Positions 7,931 through 18,774 of a stretch of DNA of 64,000 bases are shown here, piece after piece. The stretch covers positions 505,933 to 569,932 of the forward strand of contig NZ_LMIB01000001.1 in NCBI RefSeq assembly GCF_001429065.1. The letters are read 5' to 3'. The position numbers and the translations under genes were made by a program. Each line of letters opens with the position of its first letter. The first letter of the stretch is position 1. The notes beneath the pieces are model-generated. The model saw only the letters and a program-made list of their open reading frames with translations, was not told where the DNA came from and did not search any database. This stretch comes from Sphingomonas sp. Root710. Its GTDB lineage: Bacteria; Pseudomonadota; Alphaproteobacteria; Sphingomonadales; Sphingomonadaceae.

Positions 7931-10900
7931 ATGATTCAGGCGGCGCTGCACCATCGGACGATTTACCGTTATGACCATCCGGTCCAGCTAGGGCCGCAGG
8001 TCATCCGGCTGCGCCCGGCGGCGCACAGCCGGACGGCGGTGAACAACTATTCGCTGCGGATCACGCCCGAGAATCATTTCGTCAATTGGCAGCAGGACCC
8101 GCATGGCAACTGGCTGGCGCGGCTCGTCTTTCCGGAGCGGACCAACGAATTCTCGGTGACGGTCGATCTGATCGCCGATCTGGTGGTGGTCAATCCTTTC
8201 GATTTCTTCGTCGAGGATTATGCCGAGGAGCGCCCATTCGCCTATGCCCCCCAGCTGGCGACCGATCTCGCGGCCTATTTCGATATCGAGCCGCAAGGCC
8301 CGCTGTTCGAGGATTTCGTCGCGCAGTTCGCCGACGTGCGCACCCGGACGATCGATTTTCTCGTCGACCTGAACGTCGCAATCAACCAGCGGGTCAACTA
8401 CGTCATCCGAATGGAACCGGGCGTGCAGTCGCCCGAGGATACGCTTTCGATCGGCTGCGGCAGTTGCCGCGATTCGGCCTGGCTGCTCGTGCAAGTCGCC
8501 CGCCGCCTCGGCCTCGCCGCGCGCTTCGTCTCGGGCTATTCGATTCAGCTGACGCCCGATATCGTGCCGATCGAGGGGCCCAAGGGCGTCGCCGCCGACG
8601 TCTGCGACTTGCACGCCTGGGCCGAGGTGTTCGTTCCCGGCGCGGGCTGGATCGGCATGGATGCGACGTCGGGCATGTTCGCGGGCGAGGGGCACATCCC
8701 GCTCGCCGCCACCCCGCATTATCGGTCGGCGACCCCCATCGAGGGCGCGCTGCTCGAGCCCGCGCATGTCGATTTCCATTTCGACATGACCGTCCAGCGT
8801 ATCGCCGAGGCGGTGCGGATCACCAAGCCCTTTACCGACGCGCGTTGGAATGCGCTCGATGCGCTGGGCGAGAAGGTCGATGCCGATCTGGTGGCGCAGG
8901 ACGTGCGGCTGACAACCGGCGGCGAGCCGACCTTCGTCGCGCTCGACGACCCCGAGGCGCCCGAGTGGAATGGCGATGCCGTCGGCCCGACCAAGGCGGG
9001 CTATGCCGACCGGCTGATCCGCAAGCTGCGCGACCGTTATGCGCCGGGCGGTCTGCTCCACCATGGCCAGGGCAAATGGTATCCCGGTGAAAGCCTGCCG
9101 CGTTGGGGCTATTCGGTCTATTGGCGTACCGATGGCGTGCCCGTCTGGAAGGACGCCGCCCTGATCGCGGGCGGAGAGACTGGCAAGACGGTGGACAACG
9201 GCGATGCCGGGACCTTCCTGACCGAGATCGCCGAAGGGCTGGGCGTCGGCGGCGCGATGGTTCAGGAGGCTTATGAGGACGGCATCGAATGGGCGGTCAA
9301 GGAAGCCCAGCTGCCGGAGAATGTCGATCCCACCGATCCCAAGATCGATGATCCTGAAGCCCGTCACCGCATGGTCAAGGCGTTCGAACACGGCCTGAGC
9401 AAGCCGGTGGGCCATGTCCTGCCGATCCAGCGCTGGAATGTGAAGCAGGAGAAAAGCCCCGGCCGCTGGCGGTCGGAGCGGTGGCAGGTGCGGCGCGGCA
9501 AGCTTTTCGTGATGCCGGGCGACGCCGCGATCGGCTATCGCCTGCCGCTCGGTTCGCTGCCCTATGTGCCGCCAGCCGACTATCCGTATCTCCACGTCCA
9601 GGATACGACCGAGATTCGCGGTCCTTTGCCCGATTTCGCGGCGGAGCGCAGCGAAGCTCCGGCCCAGCGTTCGGAAACGGTCGCGCCCGTCGCCGGCGGC
9701 GCGGCGGCGCAGGAACGGCAGGAGCAGACGATCATCGAAGGCGCGGTGCGCACCGCGATGACCGCCGAGGCGCGGGGCGACCATATCGCGGTATTCCTTC
9801 CGCCGACCGAGAAGCTGGAAGATTATCTCGAGCTCGTCGCCGAGATCGAGGCGACCGCCGCCCGTACCGGCGTGCCCGTCCGCATCGAGGGCTATGGCCC
9901 GCCGCCCGATCCGCGCCTCAATGTCCTGAAGGTGACCCCCGATCCGGGCGTGATCGAGGTGAACGTCCATCCCGCCGCGAGCTGGGCCGAGACGGTGGAC
10001 ATCACCACCGGCCTCTATGATCTGGCGCGCGAAATCGGGCTGACCGCCGACAAGTTCATGGTCGATGGCCGCGCGATCGGCACCGGGGGCGGCAATCATA
10101 TCGTCCTGGGCGGGCGATCGGTGAACGACTCCCCCTTCATTCGCCGCCCCGACATGCTCAAGAGCTTCGTGCTCTATTGGCAGCGGCATCCGGCCCTAAG
10201 TTATCTTTTCTCAGGGCTGTTCATCGGTCCGACCAGCCAGGCGCCGCGCATCGACGAGGCGCGGCATGACGGCTTGTACGAGCTGGAAATCGCGCTGGCG
10301 CAGGTGCCCGCACCGGGCGAGGGCGAGGTCCCGCCGCCCTGGGTGGTCGACCGGCTGTTCCGCAATCTGCTGGTAGACGTCACCGGCAACACCCATCGCA
10401 CCGAGATCTGCATCGACAAGATGTTCTCGCCCGACGGGCCGACCGGGCGGCTCGGCCTGCTCGAATTCCGCGGTTTCGAAATGCCGCCTGAGCCGAAGAT
10501 GAGCCTTGCCCAGCAATTGCTGCTGCGCGCGCTCACCGCCTGGTTCTGGCGCGAACCGCAAAAGGGCGGGCTGGTCCGCTGGGGCACCGCGCTCCACGAC
10601 CGCTTCCTGCTGCCCCATTTCGTCTGGGCCGATTTCCTGGAGGTGCTGGGCGACCTGCGCCATGCAGGCTATGATTTCGATCCCGCATGGTTCGAGGCGC
10701 AGCGCCAGTTCCGCTTCCCGGTGCATGGCACCGTTTCGGCGGGTGGGGTGACGCTGGAGATCGCCCATGCGCTCGAGCCCTGGCATGTGCTGGGCGAGAC
10801 CGGAGCAATCGGGGGCACTGTGCGCTATGTCGACAGTTCGACCGAGCGGCTCCAGGTCAAGGCGAGCGGGCTTGTGCCGGGCCGCCATATCGTCGCGGTC

Positions 10901-11263
10901 AACGGCCGCGCGGTGCCGATGACGCCGACCGGCGTGCCGGGCGAAGCGGTCGGCGGGGTGCGCTACAAGGCTTGGAAGCCGGCCAATTGCCTCCACCCGC
11001 TGCTCGATGCCGATGCGCCGCTGACCTTCGATCTGCTCGACAAGTGGAATGGTCGTTCGCTAGGCGGATGCGTCTACCATGTCGCGCATCCGGGGGGACG
11101 CAATTATGACAGCGTGCCGATCAACGATCTCGAAGCCGAGGCGCGCCGCCGCGCCCGCTTCCAGAATCACGGCCACACGCCGGGGCCGGTGACGATGCCG
11201 CTGGTTGAACGCCCGAGCGAGTTCCCGATGACGCTTGACCTTCGCGCGCCGCCTAACTGGTGA
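7931..11263 (+). CDS. Transglutaminase-like / DUF2126 protein
   Basis: This encodes about 1110 residues. An N-terminal bacterial transglutaminase-like domain (residues 1-290) carries a complete papain-like triad: C179 in CGSCRD, H228 in LHAWAEV and D244 in GMDATSG. The remaining 800 residues are DUF2126, with [14 protein letters not shown] and [12 protein letters not shown]. This family forms a conserved cluster with ATP-grasp and alpha-E proteins that has been predicted to ligate or process peptides. The ATG at 7931 ([18 protein letters not shown]) fits the family start. Its stop overlaps the next gene by 4 nt (GTGA). Confidence 0.9.
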   Translation: MIQAALHHRTIYRYDHPVQLGPQVIRLRPAAHSRTAVNNYSLRITPENHFVNWQQDPHGNWLARLVFPERTNEFSVTVDLIADLVVVNPFDFFVEDYAEERPFAYAPQLATDLAAYFDIEPQGPLFEDFVAQFADVRTRTIDFLVDLNVAINQRVNYVIRMEPGVQSPEDTLSIGCGSCRDSAWLLVQVARRLGLAARFVSGYSIQLTPDIVPIEGPKGVAADVCDLHAWAEVFVPGAGWIGMDATSGMFAGEGHIPLAATPHYRSATPIEGALLEPAHVDFHFDMTVQRIAEAVRITKPFTDARWNALDALGEKVDADLVAQDVRLTTGGEPTFVALDDPEAPEWNGDAVGPTKAGYADRLIRKLRDRYAPGGLLHHGQGKWYPGESLPRWGYSVYWRTDGVPVWKDAALIAGGETGKTVDNGDAGTFLTEIAEGLGVGGAMVQEAYEDGIEWAVKEAQLPENVDPTDPKIDDPEARHRMVKAFEHGLSKPVGHVLPIQRWNVKQEKSPGRWRSERWQVRRGKLFVMPGDAAIGYRLPLGSLPYVPPADYPYLHVQDTTEIRGPLPDFAAERSEAPAQRSETVAPVAGGAAAQERQEQTIIEGAVRTAMTAEARGDHIAVFLPPTEKLEDYLELVAEIEATAARTGVPVRIEGYGPPPDPRLNVLKVTPDPGVIEVNVHPAASWAETVDITTGLYDLAREIGLTADKFMVDGRAIGTGGGNHIVLGGRSVNDSPFIRRPDMLKSFVLYWQRHPALSYLFSGLFIGPTSQAPRIDEARHDGLYELEIALAQVPAPGEGEVPPPWVVDRLFRNLLVDVTGNTHRTEICIDKMFSPDGPTGRLGLLEFRGFEMPPEPKMSLAQQLLLRALTAWFWREPQKGGLVRWGTALHDRFLLPHFVWADFLEVLGDLRHAGYDFDPAWFEAQRQFRFPVHGTVSAGGVTLEIAHALEPWHVLGETGAIGGTVRYVDSSTERLQVKASGLVPGRHIVAVNGRAVPMTPTGVPGEAVGGVRYKAWKPANCLHPLLDADAPLTFDLLDKWNGRSLGGCVYHVAHPGGRNYDSVPINDLEAEARRRARFQNHGHTPGPVTMPLVERPSEFPMTLDLRAPPNW

Positions 11264-13803
11264 ACAGGGCCATGCAGGGGGACATGATGGCCGAGTTGCC
11301 GGGAATGCCCAGCCTGGGGGAAGGCTGGCTCCACAGTTATATTGCCAAGGCGGGCACTGCCGACGCGTTGCGTGGCGATGTCGGGCGCGGTGCGAAATGG
11401 TGGCATGGCCTGTTCGAAGGCGTCGCGCGGCTGAGCGAGGGACGGCTCGACCTGCTCCAGCAGCGCATGGCCCGGCAGGTCCAGGAACTCGGCACCGCCT
11501 TTCGTCTGCCCGGAGAAGAGCGCGAGCGCCCCTGGCCGGTTTCGGCGATGCCGCTGCTGATCGGTGAAGATGATTTCGCTATCATCGCCGCGGGCGTGGC
11601 GCAGCGCGCCGAACTGCTCGAATTGCTGCTCGACGACATTTTTGGCGATCAGAAGCTGGTCTCATCGGGCGGGCTGCCCGCGGCGCTGATCACCGGCAGC
11701 CGCGCCTATTGGCGCTCGCAGATCGGGGTCCCGCCGCCCGGCGGCCATCGCCTCCACATCTACGCGGTCGATCTGTGCCGCGATCCGGGTGGCGACTGGC
11801 GGGTGCTCGACGACCATGTTCGCGCGCCGGTCGGTGCAGGCTATGCGCTGGAAAACCGGCTCGCCTCGACCCGGTTGATGGGTGCATTGCAGACACGCCT
11901 GCACGTAGAGCGCCTGGCGCCCTTCTTCTCGGCGTTCCGCGAGGGGCTGGCGGCGGCATGCCGCCGGTCGGAGCCGCGCATCGGCCTGCTCACTCCGGGG
12001 CGCTATAACCAAAGCTATGCCGAACAGGCGCATCTCGCGCGCTATCTCGGCCTGTTGCTGGTCGAAGGCAGCGATCTCGCGGTGCGCGATGACGGACTGT
12101 TCGTCCGCACGATCGAGGGGCTGAAGCGGGTCGACGCGCTGTGGCGGCGGATCGATTCGCGGCTGCTCGATCCGCTCGCCTTCGACAGCAATTCGGCGAT
12201 CGGCGTGCCCGGGCTGATGGATGCGATGGCGGCGGGGCAGGCGGTGATCGCCAATGCGCCAGGCGCGGGCGTCGTCGAATCCACCGCGATGGGCGCTTTC
12301 CTGCCATCACTCGCACGCCGCCTGATCGGCGAGGACCTCAAGCTGCCCAATATCGCGACCTGGTGGTGCGGTCAGGAAAAGCCGCGCGCCGAGGTCGAGG
12401 CGCGGCTCGACGAGCTGCTGATCGCGCCGGCTTTTACCGACGCGCCGGTCGGCCTGCCGCGTGGACGGCCCGTGCTTGCAGCGACGCTGAGCGGGGCGGA
12501 GCGGGCGGCGCTGCTTGCCGATATGGCGCGCCGTCCCGAGGATTATGTGGCGCAGGAGGATGTCCACCTGTCAACCACGCCGGCGGTACAGGATGGCCAA
12601 CTGGTGCCGCGCCCGTTCACCGTGCGCGTGTTCGCGGCCCGCGACGGGCAGGGACAATGGACGGTGATGCCCGGCGGTTTCGCCCGGATCGGTGACGATT
12701 CCGACGCGCGCGCAACGGTGATGGGCGATGGGGCTTTCTCGGCGGACGTCTGCGTGGTCGGCAGCCGGACCGTCGAGCCCGTGTCGTTACTGCCCCAGAA
12801 GGTGCCGATCCGGCGGAATCCCGGCACATTGCCCAGTCGTGCCGCCGACAATCTCTACTGGCTCGGCCGCTATCTCGAACGAGGCGAAGCGACGTTGCGG
12901 CTGGTCCGCGCCACCCTCGGCGGATCGATCGTCGCCGATGGCGGCGCGGCGCTTTTCCCGCTGACGCTGGACCGGCTCGGCACGATGCTCGTCGCCTCGG
13001 GGGCGGCGGCGCAGGATCGCGACGAGCATGCCGATGAAGAGGAGCCTGATGAGGATGCGGGCGAGACCCACGACCTGCGCGAACTGGCGCTCCTCGCGCT
13101 CGACGGTCAGGGGGCAGCCAGTGTCGCGAGCCTGATGCGCAATGCGCGGTCGATCGCCAGTGGCACGCGCGACCGGCTGTCGGCCGACGTCTGGCGGCTG
13201 GTCGATGCGCCGCTGCCGCGCGCCACCTCCGATGATGCCGAGGCGACGCTGGCGCGGGCGATCGACCTGCAGGAGCGCTTTTCGGCGCTGGCGGGCCTGT
13301 CGGCGGAGAATATGGGCCGCACCGCGGGCTGGCGCTTTCAGGATATGGGCCGCCGGATCGAACGCGCGCTGTGGACATCCCGGCTCGTTCGCATATTCGG
13401 CGGCAAGGACGCCTCGGCAGACGACCTGACCACGCTGCTCGACCTGTGCGACAGCCAGATCAGCTACCGGGCGCGCTATCTTGCCGGGCTCGCGCTTGAG
13501 CCGGTGCGCGATCTGGTCGCGCTCGATCCTTATAATCCTCGCTCGGTCGCCTATCAGGCCGAACGGATATCCGAGCATCTCAAGGCGCTGCCCGCGCTGC
13601 GCGACGACTTCATGGCCGAGCCGCACGTCACGATCTTCTACCGGATCGAGGCGGCGATCCGCACCGCCAGCGCGGAGACGCTCGACGGGACGATGATGCT
13701 GGGCATCGAGAATATGTTGTCCGAACTGTCCAATGCGATCAGCGCCCGCTTCTTCCTGCAGGGCAGCGAAGGCTATCGCATGGCCGGGATGACGCTGGCG
13801 TGA
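11260..13803 (+). CDS. Circularly permuted ATP-grasp protein fused to alpha-E domain
   Basis: This 847-residue two-part protein has, at residues 1-510, the circularly permuted type 2 ATP-grasp (DUF404/407), with [22 protein letters not shown] and an ATP-grasp segment [21 protein letters not shown]. Residues about 520-840 are the helical alpha-E domain (DUF403), beginning [20 protein letters not shown]. In many genomes the two halves are separate genes. An acidic linker (residues about 585-605) lies within the alpha-E part. The predicted role is ATP-dependent peptide-bond ligation with the flanking transglutaminases. It starts at GTG (11260), overlapping the upstream stop; an ATG at 11272 is possible. 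Confidence 0.9.
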   Translation: MNRAMQGDMMAELPGMPSLGEGWLHSYIAKAGTADALRGDVGRGAKWWHGLFEGVARLSEGRLDLLQQRMARQVQELGTAFRLPGEERERPWPVSAMPLLIGEDDFAIIAAGVAQRAELLELLLDDIFGDQKLVSSGGLPAALITGSRAYWRSQIGVPPPGGHRLHIYAVDLCRDPGGDWRVLDDHVRAPVGAGYALENRLASTRLMGALQTRLHVERLAPFFSAFREGLAAACRRSEPRIGLLTPGRYNQSYAEQAHLARYLGLLLVEGSDLAVRDDGLFVRTIEGLKRVDALWRRIDSRLLDPLAFDSNSAIGVPGLMDAMAAGQAVIANAPGAGVVESTAMGAFLPSLARRLIGEDLKLPNIATWWCGQEKPRAEVEARLDELLIAPAFTDAPVGLPRGRPVLAATLSGAERAALLADMARRPEDYVAQEDVHLSTTPAVQDGQLVPRPFTVRVFAARDGQGQWTVMPGGFARIGDDSDARATVMGDGAFSADVCVVGSRTVEPVSLLPQKVPIRRNPGTLPSRAADNLYWLGRYLERGEATLRLVRATLGGSIVADGGAALFPLTLDRLGTMLVASGAAAQDRDEHADEEEPDEDAGETHDLRELALLALDGQGAASVASLMRNARSIASGTRDRLSADVWRLVDAPLPRATSDDAEATLARAIDLQERFSALAGLSAENMGRTAGWRFQDMGRRIERALWTSRLVRIFGGKDASADDLTTLLDLCDSQISYRARYLAGLALEPVRDLVALDPYNPRSVAYQAERISEHLKALPALRDDFMAEPHVTIFYRIEAAIRTASAETLDGTMMLGIENMLSELSNAISARFFLQGSEGYRMAGMTLA

Positions 13804-14681
13804 CGCTTTATCAGGTCCGCCACAAGACCCGCTTCCGATACGCCTATCCGGTGAGCTTCGCGCGCTGCAACCTGCGGCTGCGGCCCGTCGAATGGGCGGG
13901 CCAGACGCTGGAAAGCTATGATCTGGAATTGTCGTCGCCGGCCCGGATCACCGGTACGCGGCCGATCGGCTATCTTGGAAACGTCAGCCGCATGGTGATG
14001 GAGCGGCCGACCCGCGAACTGGTGATCGACAGCCATTTCCGTATCCGGGTCGATCGCGCCACGCCGGTGCCGCGCCGCGATGACGCCACGATTGCCGAGG
14101 TGTCGGCGGCGGCGCGGACCACGCTCGACCTGGGCGTTGAAAGCCCGGCCAATTATCTTTTCCCATCGCCGTCGATTCCGCTGAGTTCCGAGATCACCGC
14201 CTGGTGTTCGGAGCATCTCGACGCGCATCGCGGCATCGTAGAAGCCGGGCTGGCGCTCGCCACCCGCATCCACGACCGCTTCACCTATGACGGCAGCGCA
14301 ACGACAGTCGACACCACGCCGCAGGAAGCCTTCGAGAAGCGCCATGGCGTGTGCCAGGACTTCGCCCAGATCATGATCGCGGGACTGCGCGGCGCGGGAA
14401 TAGCGGCGGCCTATGTCTCGGGATATCTCCGCACCATTCCGCCGCCGGGCAAGGAGCGGCTGGTTGGCGCCGACGCGACCCATGCCTGGGTCGTGATCTG
14501 GTGCGGCCCCAAGCGCGGCTGGCTGGGCTTCGACCCGACCAATGCCTGCATGGTCGGTGAGGATCATATCATCACCGCGATGGGCCGCGATTATGCCGAC
14601 GTAGCGCCGATCGACGGTGTCTTCACCGGACAGGATGGCCAGAAGATCGAGGTTTCCGTGGACGTGGAGCCGATCGGCTAG
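13800..14681 (+). CDS. Transglutaminase family protein
   Basis: This is a 293-residue protein with the bacterial transglutaminase-like N-terminal beta domain and a catalytic domain holding C185 (GVCQDFAQIM), H228 (ATHAWVVIW) and D245 (GFDPTNA). It is probably cytoplasmic, as no signal peptide is visible. It starts at GTG, overlapping the ATP-grasp/alpha-E stop by 4 nt, and completes the conserved transglutaminase-ATP-grasp-alpha-E-transglutaminase operon. Its stop overlaps that of the convergent zinc peptidase within the tetranucleotide CTAG. Confidence 0.9.
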   Translation: MTLYQVRHKTRFRYAYPVSFARCNLRLRPVEWAGQTLESYDLELSSPARITGTRPIGYLGNVSRMVMERPTRELVIDSHFRIRVDRATPVPRRDDATIAEVSAAARTTLDLGVESPANYLFPSPSIPLSSEITAWCSEHLDAHRGIVEAGLALATRIHDRFTYDGSATTVDTTPQEAFEKRHGVCQDFAQIMIAGLRGAGIAAAYVSGYLRTIPPPGKERLVGADATHAWVVIWCGPKRGWLGFDPTNACMVGEDHIITAMGRDYADVAPIDGVFTGQDGQKIEVSVDVEPIG

Positions 14682-15790
14682 GCAGCGTCGGCATGAGTGT
14701 CGGCCATGTTGCCCCGTCCCGCCGCCTTCGCCACCAGCCGGTTCACATAGTCGATCTTGCCCGTGATCGCCGGAGACAGGTGGAAGGGATAGAGGTCGGG
14801 CTGTCCCATGCTGCGGTTCACCGCGTTGAGCGCAAAGCTGTACGGTACCATCTGTGCGGTCAGGGCGTCGGTCGGCGCAGTATAGGGATCGAAGTCCACC
14901 CGGGCGCCCGCATTGCTCTCCGGACCGGGGAAGGGCGCCATGCGCATGTCGACTCCGCCGATCGTGGCCAGCGTATCGACCATGTGGAGATAATGGGCGA
15001 AGGTCTCTGCGAAGTCCTCCCAAGGGTGGGAGGTGGCGTAATAGCTTACATAGTCGTCGGTCCAGATCTTGCCGCCGGTTCCGGCATAATGATCGGCGAG
15101 CGCCTGGGCATAGTCGATCGTCTCGTCACCGAAGACCGCGCGAAAGGCCGCGAGCTCCTGCGGGTTGGTTTCGACCAGCCGCGACCAATAATGATGGCCG
15201 ACCTCGTGCCGGAAATGGCCCAGCAGTGTGCGATAGGGCTCGCCCATCGCACTACGCGCCTGCTCGCGCGCCGCGTCGTCCGCTTCGATCAGGTTGAGCG
15301 TGATGATACCGCCGTCATGTCCGGTATAGACCTGCGCCTGACCCAGCTCTTCAGCTGAGGGGTCGTATAAGAAATCGAAAGCAAGTCCTTGGATATTATC
15401 GACTTCTTCGGCCTTCGTTTCGAGTGGCAGGCCCAATTTGATCAGCGTGTGGAACAAGCGCCGCTTGGCGGCTTCAATCTTGCCCCAGCGCTCGGGCACG
15501 GTCGCGGCCGTCAGATCGGGGATGGTCCGGTTGTGGCGGCAGGCCCGGCAATAGGGTGTGGCGTCGTTCGTCGCCACCAGCCAGTTGCAGACCCCATGGG
15601 CGTTGTTGTTGGCGCAGACGGCGACGTCATGTGCGTCGCCCCTGCCGTCGCGCCAGGTGGTCGCGCCGTCGCCCAGGAACAGGAAGCCGTCCGACGCGGG
15701 GTCATAGCCCAGCGTGAAGGCGCAGGATGGGCAGACACGCACTTCGAAATGATTGAGGCGCTGGCAATTGGGGCACGGATAGGGCGCCAT
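14678..15790 (-). CDS. Putative zinc-binding metallopeptidase
   Basis: This encodes 370 residues. An N-terminal zinc ribbon (CPNCQRLNHFEVRVCPSC, residues 5-22) and a second cysteine pair (CRAC) precede a metallopeptidase core with HEVGHHYW near residue 190 and a later FAETFAHYLH glutamate region. This is the architecture of the putative zinc-binding peptidase family that commonly neighbours DUF2126/transglutaminase clusters. A role in maturation or removal of a ligated peptide is inference. It converges on the transglutaminase gene with a 4-nt overlap. Confidence 0.85.
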   Translation of the reverse strand: MAPYPCPNCQRLNHFEVRVCPSCAFTLGYDPASDGFLFLGDGATTWRDGRGDAHDVAVCANNNAHGVCNWLVATNDATPYCRACRHNRTIPDLTAATVPERWGKIEAAKRRLFHTLIKLGLPLETKAEEVDNIQGLAFDFLYDPSAEELGQAQVYTGHDGGIITLNLIEADDAAREQARSAMGEPYRTLLGHFRHEVGHHYWSRLVETNPQELAAFRAVFGDETIDYAQALADHYAGTGGKIWTDDYVSYYATSHPWEDFAETFAHYLHMVDTLATIGGVDMRMAPFPGPESNAGARVDFDPYTAPTDALTAQMVPYSFALNAVNRSMGQPDLYPFHLSPAITGKIDYVNRLVAKAAGRGNMADTHADAA

Positions 15791-15943
15791 GAAAAGGTAA
15801 CTCGCTTGTAGTTGGGCGGTTTAGGCCGCAAGAACGCGGGCGGAACCGGCGGGTTGCCATCGGCGCTACAAATTTTGACTTGCGCAATGGCGTCTCGCTA
15901 CACATCTGATCTGTTGCAAAAATGCAACAGGGTGCGACGCAGG

Positions 15944-16927
15944 ATGACGACGACGACTATGGCGGACCTTTATTCGAAGCTTGGGGTGAAGAAGGGCGCG
16001 GACGAGGCCGAGATCAAGAAGGCGTACCGCAAGCTCGCCAAGGAGCTTCATCCCGACCGTAACAAGGATAATCCCAAAGCCACCGAGCGCTTCGCCGATG
16101 TAACGGCGGCCTATGACCTGCTGTCCGATCGCGACAAGCGCGCCCAATATGACCGCGGCGAGATCGACGAGCAGGGCAATCCGCGCGGCCCCTTCGGCTT
16201 CGGTGGCCGCGGCGGCGGTGGCGGTGGCTTCCGGCCGGGCCCGGGCCCGGGCGGCGGCGGCTTCGAATTCGGCGGCGATGGCGCCGATTTCGGGGACATC
16301 TTCGAAGGCATTTTCGGCCGGTCCCGCGGTGGCGGAGGTGGCGGTCCGCGCCGCCCCGGCGGCTTCGGCGGCTTCGGCACGCAGGGCGGCGGCATGCCGA
16401 GCAAGGGCGCGGACGTGTCCTATCGGCTCGCAGTGCCGTTCGAGGATGCGGCGGCGCTGAAGCCGCAACGCATCACCCTGTCCAGCGGCAAGACGATCGA
16501 CGTCAAGCTGCCCAATGGGGTCGAGACCGGCATCCAGATGCGTCTGAGCGGGCAGGGCGATGCCGGGCCAGGCGGCAATGGCGACGCGATCATTACGGTG
16601 GAGGTGCGCCCGCACCGTTTCTACACCCGCGACGGGGACGACGTTCGGCTCGACCTGCCGGTTGCGCTAGACGAGGCGGTCGCGGGGGCCAAGGTGAAGG
16701 TGCCGACGGTGGATGGCGCGGTGATGCTGGGCATCCCCAAGGGCACAGGCTCCGGCAAAACGCTGCGGCTGAAGGGCAAGGGCTTCCACCGCAAGGATGG
16801 AACGCGCGGCGATCAGCTGGTGACGGTGATGATCGACATTCCCGCCGACGATGCCGAACTCGAGGCCTTCGTGGAAAAATGGTCGGGCAAGGGGCAGCGC
16901 AACCCGCGCGCCAATCTGGGCGTTTAA
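15944..16927 (+). CDS. DnaJ C-terminal domain protein (CbpA-like co-chaperone)
   Basis: This encodes about 327 residues. The J domain (YSKLGVKKGADEAEIKKAYR, with the HPD motif in LHPDRN) is followed by a long Gly/Phe-rich linker (about residues 80-165). Two C-terminal beta domains then start near VSYRLAVPFEDAAALKPQRI. No DnaJ zinc-finger CxxCxG repeats are present, so this is a type II (CbpA-like) Hsp40. The start is uncertain between ATG 15944 (MTTTTMADLY) and ATG 15959; neither has a strong ribosome site. It is co-oriented with YihY and fabI. Confidence 0.88.
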   Translation: MTTTTMADLYSKLGVKKGADEAEIKKAYRKLAKELHPDRNKDNPKATERFADVTAAYDLLSDRDKRAQYDRGEIDEQGNPRGPFGFGGRGGGGGGFRPGPGPGGGGFEFGGDGADFGDIFEGIFGRSRGGGGGGPRRPGGFGGFGTQGGGMPSKGADVSYRLAVPFEDAAALKPQRITLSSGKTIDVKLPNGVETGIQMRLSGQGDAGPGGNGDAIITVEVRPHRFYTRDGDDVRLDLPVALDEAVAGAKVKVPTVDGAVMLGIPKGTGSGKTLRLKGKGFHRKDGTRGDQLVTVMIDIPADDAELEAFVEKWSGKGQRNPRANLGV

Positions 16928-16963
16928 GAGCAGAGCATTTCAAAGGGATAGGAGCGGCGCGCT

Positions 16964-17890
16964 TTGGTGACGGATGAATCCCCCGAAGCGCGCCGCCGCC
17001 GGCCGTTCGACAAGCACCTCAACCAGATGCGGCCCGGCGGGCGGATCTACACGGTGTTCAAGCGCGCTGCCGTAGGCGTCTATGCCGATGGCTTCATCCA
17101 CGCGGGCAACATCGCCTATCTCGCGCTACTGACGATGTTCCCCTTCTTCATCGTGATGGCTGCTCTGGCGCAACTGTTCGGCCGCACTCCCGATGTCCAG
17201 CATGCCGTGTACGGATTTCTCCAGACGGTGCCGCGCTCGGTCCGAGACCTGATCGCACAGCCGATCAACGACGTGCTCGCCGTCAATGAAAAGGGGACGC
17301 TGCTGTGGCTCGGCGCGATCGTCGGACTGTGGACCGTCGGAAGCTTTGTCGAGACGATTCGCGACATCTTGTATCGCGCCTATGGCACCAAGCCATCGAA
17401 GGGCTTCTGGCATTATCGTGCAGGATCGATCCTGATCATTTTCATGTCGGTTATCCTGGCGATGGCGGCGTTCAGCGCCCAGGTGGTGCTGACCGGCGTC
17501 GAGCAGTTGATCTGGCGGCTGCTACCTATCGGCACCCAATTCCAACCGCTGATCAACCTTTCGCGGATCGCGCCGCTGCTGATGCTGATCGGCGCGCTCT
17601 ATGCGATGTTCGCAACGCTGACGCCGTCGAAATACCGTATCGGCCCTTATCCCAAATGGCCGGGCGCGATCTTCACCGCGCTCTGGTGGATGGCGGTAAC
17701 GATGCTGCTGCCGATCGTGGTTGCTGCCTTTGGTGGATATGGCCGCACCTATGGCAGCTTGGCCGGCGTGATCGTCGCACTGCTGTTTTTCTGGCTGGTC
17801 GGCCTCGGCCTGGTTTTCGGCGCACATCTCAACGCGGCTCTAGCCGAAACCCCCGAAACATCTGTAAAGGACGACACGCCCAATCAGTAA
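16964..17890 (+). CDS. YihY/virulence factor BrkB family membrane protein
   Basis: This is a 308-residue inner-membrane protein with six hydrophobic segments. Typical family blocks are ADGFIHAGNIAYLALLTMFP, LIAQPINDVL and GGYGRTYGSLAGVIVALLFF. The family is often mislabelled ribonuclease BN; its function is unclear, with transport suggested. The start codon is TTG at 16964 or the adjacent GTG at 16967, 9-12 nt after GGAG. It is spaced 10 nt before fabI and probably cotranscribed with it. Confidence 0.9.
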   Translation: MVTDESPEARRRRPFDKHLNQMRPGGRIYTVFKRAAVGVYADGFIHAGNIAYLALLTMFPFFIVMAALAQLFGRTPDVQHAVYGFLQTVPRSVRDLIAQPINDVLAVNEKGTLLWLGAIVGLWTVGSFVETIRDILYRAYGTKPSKGFWHYRAGSILIIFMSVILAMAAFSAQVVLTGVEQLIWRLLPIGTQFQPLINLSRIAPLLMLIGALYAMFATLTPSKYRIGPYPKWPGAIFTALWWMAVTMLLPIVVAAFGGYGRTYGSLAGVIVALLFFWLVGLGLVFGAHLNAALAETPETSVKDDTPNQ

Positions 17891-17900
17891 GGGAGATCAT

Positions 17901-18704
17901 GTGGCGGGTTTGATGCAGGGGAAGCGCGGGCTGATCATGGGGCTCGCCAATGATCGCTCGCTGGCGTGGGGAATCGCAAAGGCGCTTCACGATCAGGGGG
18001 CCGAAATGGCCTTCAGCTATCAGGGCGAGGCGCTGGAGCGGCGCGTGCGCCCGCTGGCCGAGCAGGTCGGTTCGGATTTCCTGATCGAATGCGACGTTTC
18101 GAACGACGCCGCGATGGACGTGGCCTTCGGGCAGCTAGCGGAACGCTGGCCGACGATCGATTTCCTCGTCCACGCGATCGGCTTTTCGGACAAGAACGAG
18201 CTGCGCGGCAAATATGTCGACACAAGCCTCGACAATTTTCTGCTCACGATGAACATATCCGCGTACAGCCTTGTCGCCGTGACCAAGCGGGCGAGACCGC
18301 TCATGCCCAATGGCGGGTCGATCCTGACGCTCAGCTATTATGGGGCCGAGAAGGTCGTGCCACATTACAACGTCATGGGCGTGGCCAAGGCGGCGCTGGA
18401 GACCAGCGTCAAATATCTGGCGATGGACCTGGGCCCGGAAAATATCCGCGTCAACGCCATCTCGGCGGGCCCGATCAAGACGCTGGCGGCCAGCGGCATC
18501 GGCGACTTCCGCTACATCCTGAAGTGGAACGAGCTCAATTCGCCGCTCCGCCGCAACGTGACGATCGAGGATGTCGGCGGCGCCGGCCTCTACATGCTCT
18601 CGGACCTGTCGAGCGGCGTGACCGGCGAGATCCACCATGTCGACGCGGGCTACAACGTCATCGGCATGAAGGCCGAAGACGCCCCGGACATCGCGCTGGC
18701 TTGA
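17901..18704 (+). CDS. fabI: Enoyl-[acyl-carrier-protein] reductase (NADH) FabI
   Basis: This is a 267-residue SDR-type enzyme that completes each fatty-acid elongation cycle by reducing enoyl-ACP. It shows the nucleotide-binding start GLIMGLANDRSLAWGIA and the FabI catalytic pair Y156-x6-K163 in HYNVMGVAKAA. The GPIKTLAASGIGDF substrate loop and the C-terminal HVDAGYNVIGM follow. The GTG start at 17901 has GGGAG 5 nt upstream. A structured repeat begins 7 nt after the stop. Confidence 0.95.
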   Translation: MAGLMQGKRGLIMGLANDRSLAWGIAKALHDQGAEMAFSYQGEALERRVRPLAEQVGSDFLIECDVSNDAAMDVAFGQLAERWPTIDFLVHAIGFSDKNELRGKYVDTSLDNFLLTMNISAYSLVAVTKRARPLMPNGGSILTLSYYGAEKVVPHYNVMGVAKAALETSVKYLAMDLGPENIRVNAISAGPIKTLAASGIGDFRYILKWNELNSPLRRNVTIEDVGGAGLYMLSDLSSGVTGEIHHVDAGYNVIGMKAEDAPDIALA

Positions 18705-18710
18705 TCTGAA

Positions 18711-18774
18711 TCCCTCTCCCGGGCGGGAGAGGGAGGGGCCCGCCGCGTAGCGGTGGGAGGGTGAGGGCACGCGG
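18711..18774 (+). repeat. Structured intergenic repeat, left copy
   Basis: This element of about 64 bp holds two hairpins (CCCTCTCCC/GGGAGAGGG and CCGC-GTA-GCGG) and ends in a 19-bp block that is exactly repeated, inverted, at 19122-19183. The right edge abuts the DUF559 start codon, and its GAGGG probably serves as that gene's ribosome site. Confidence 0.85.

Noticed and set aside
7988-10189. 733-residue open frame on the minus strand opposite the DUF2126 gene
   Set aside because: It is a high-GC antisense shadow: His/Arg/Asp-rich, no domain, fully opposite a well-supported gene. Similar long shadows at 40175-41755, 48114-49586 and 53029-54783 are rejected for the same reason.
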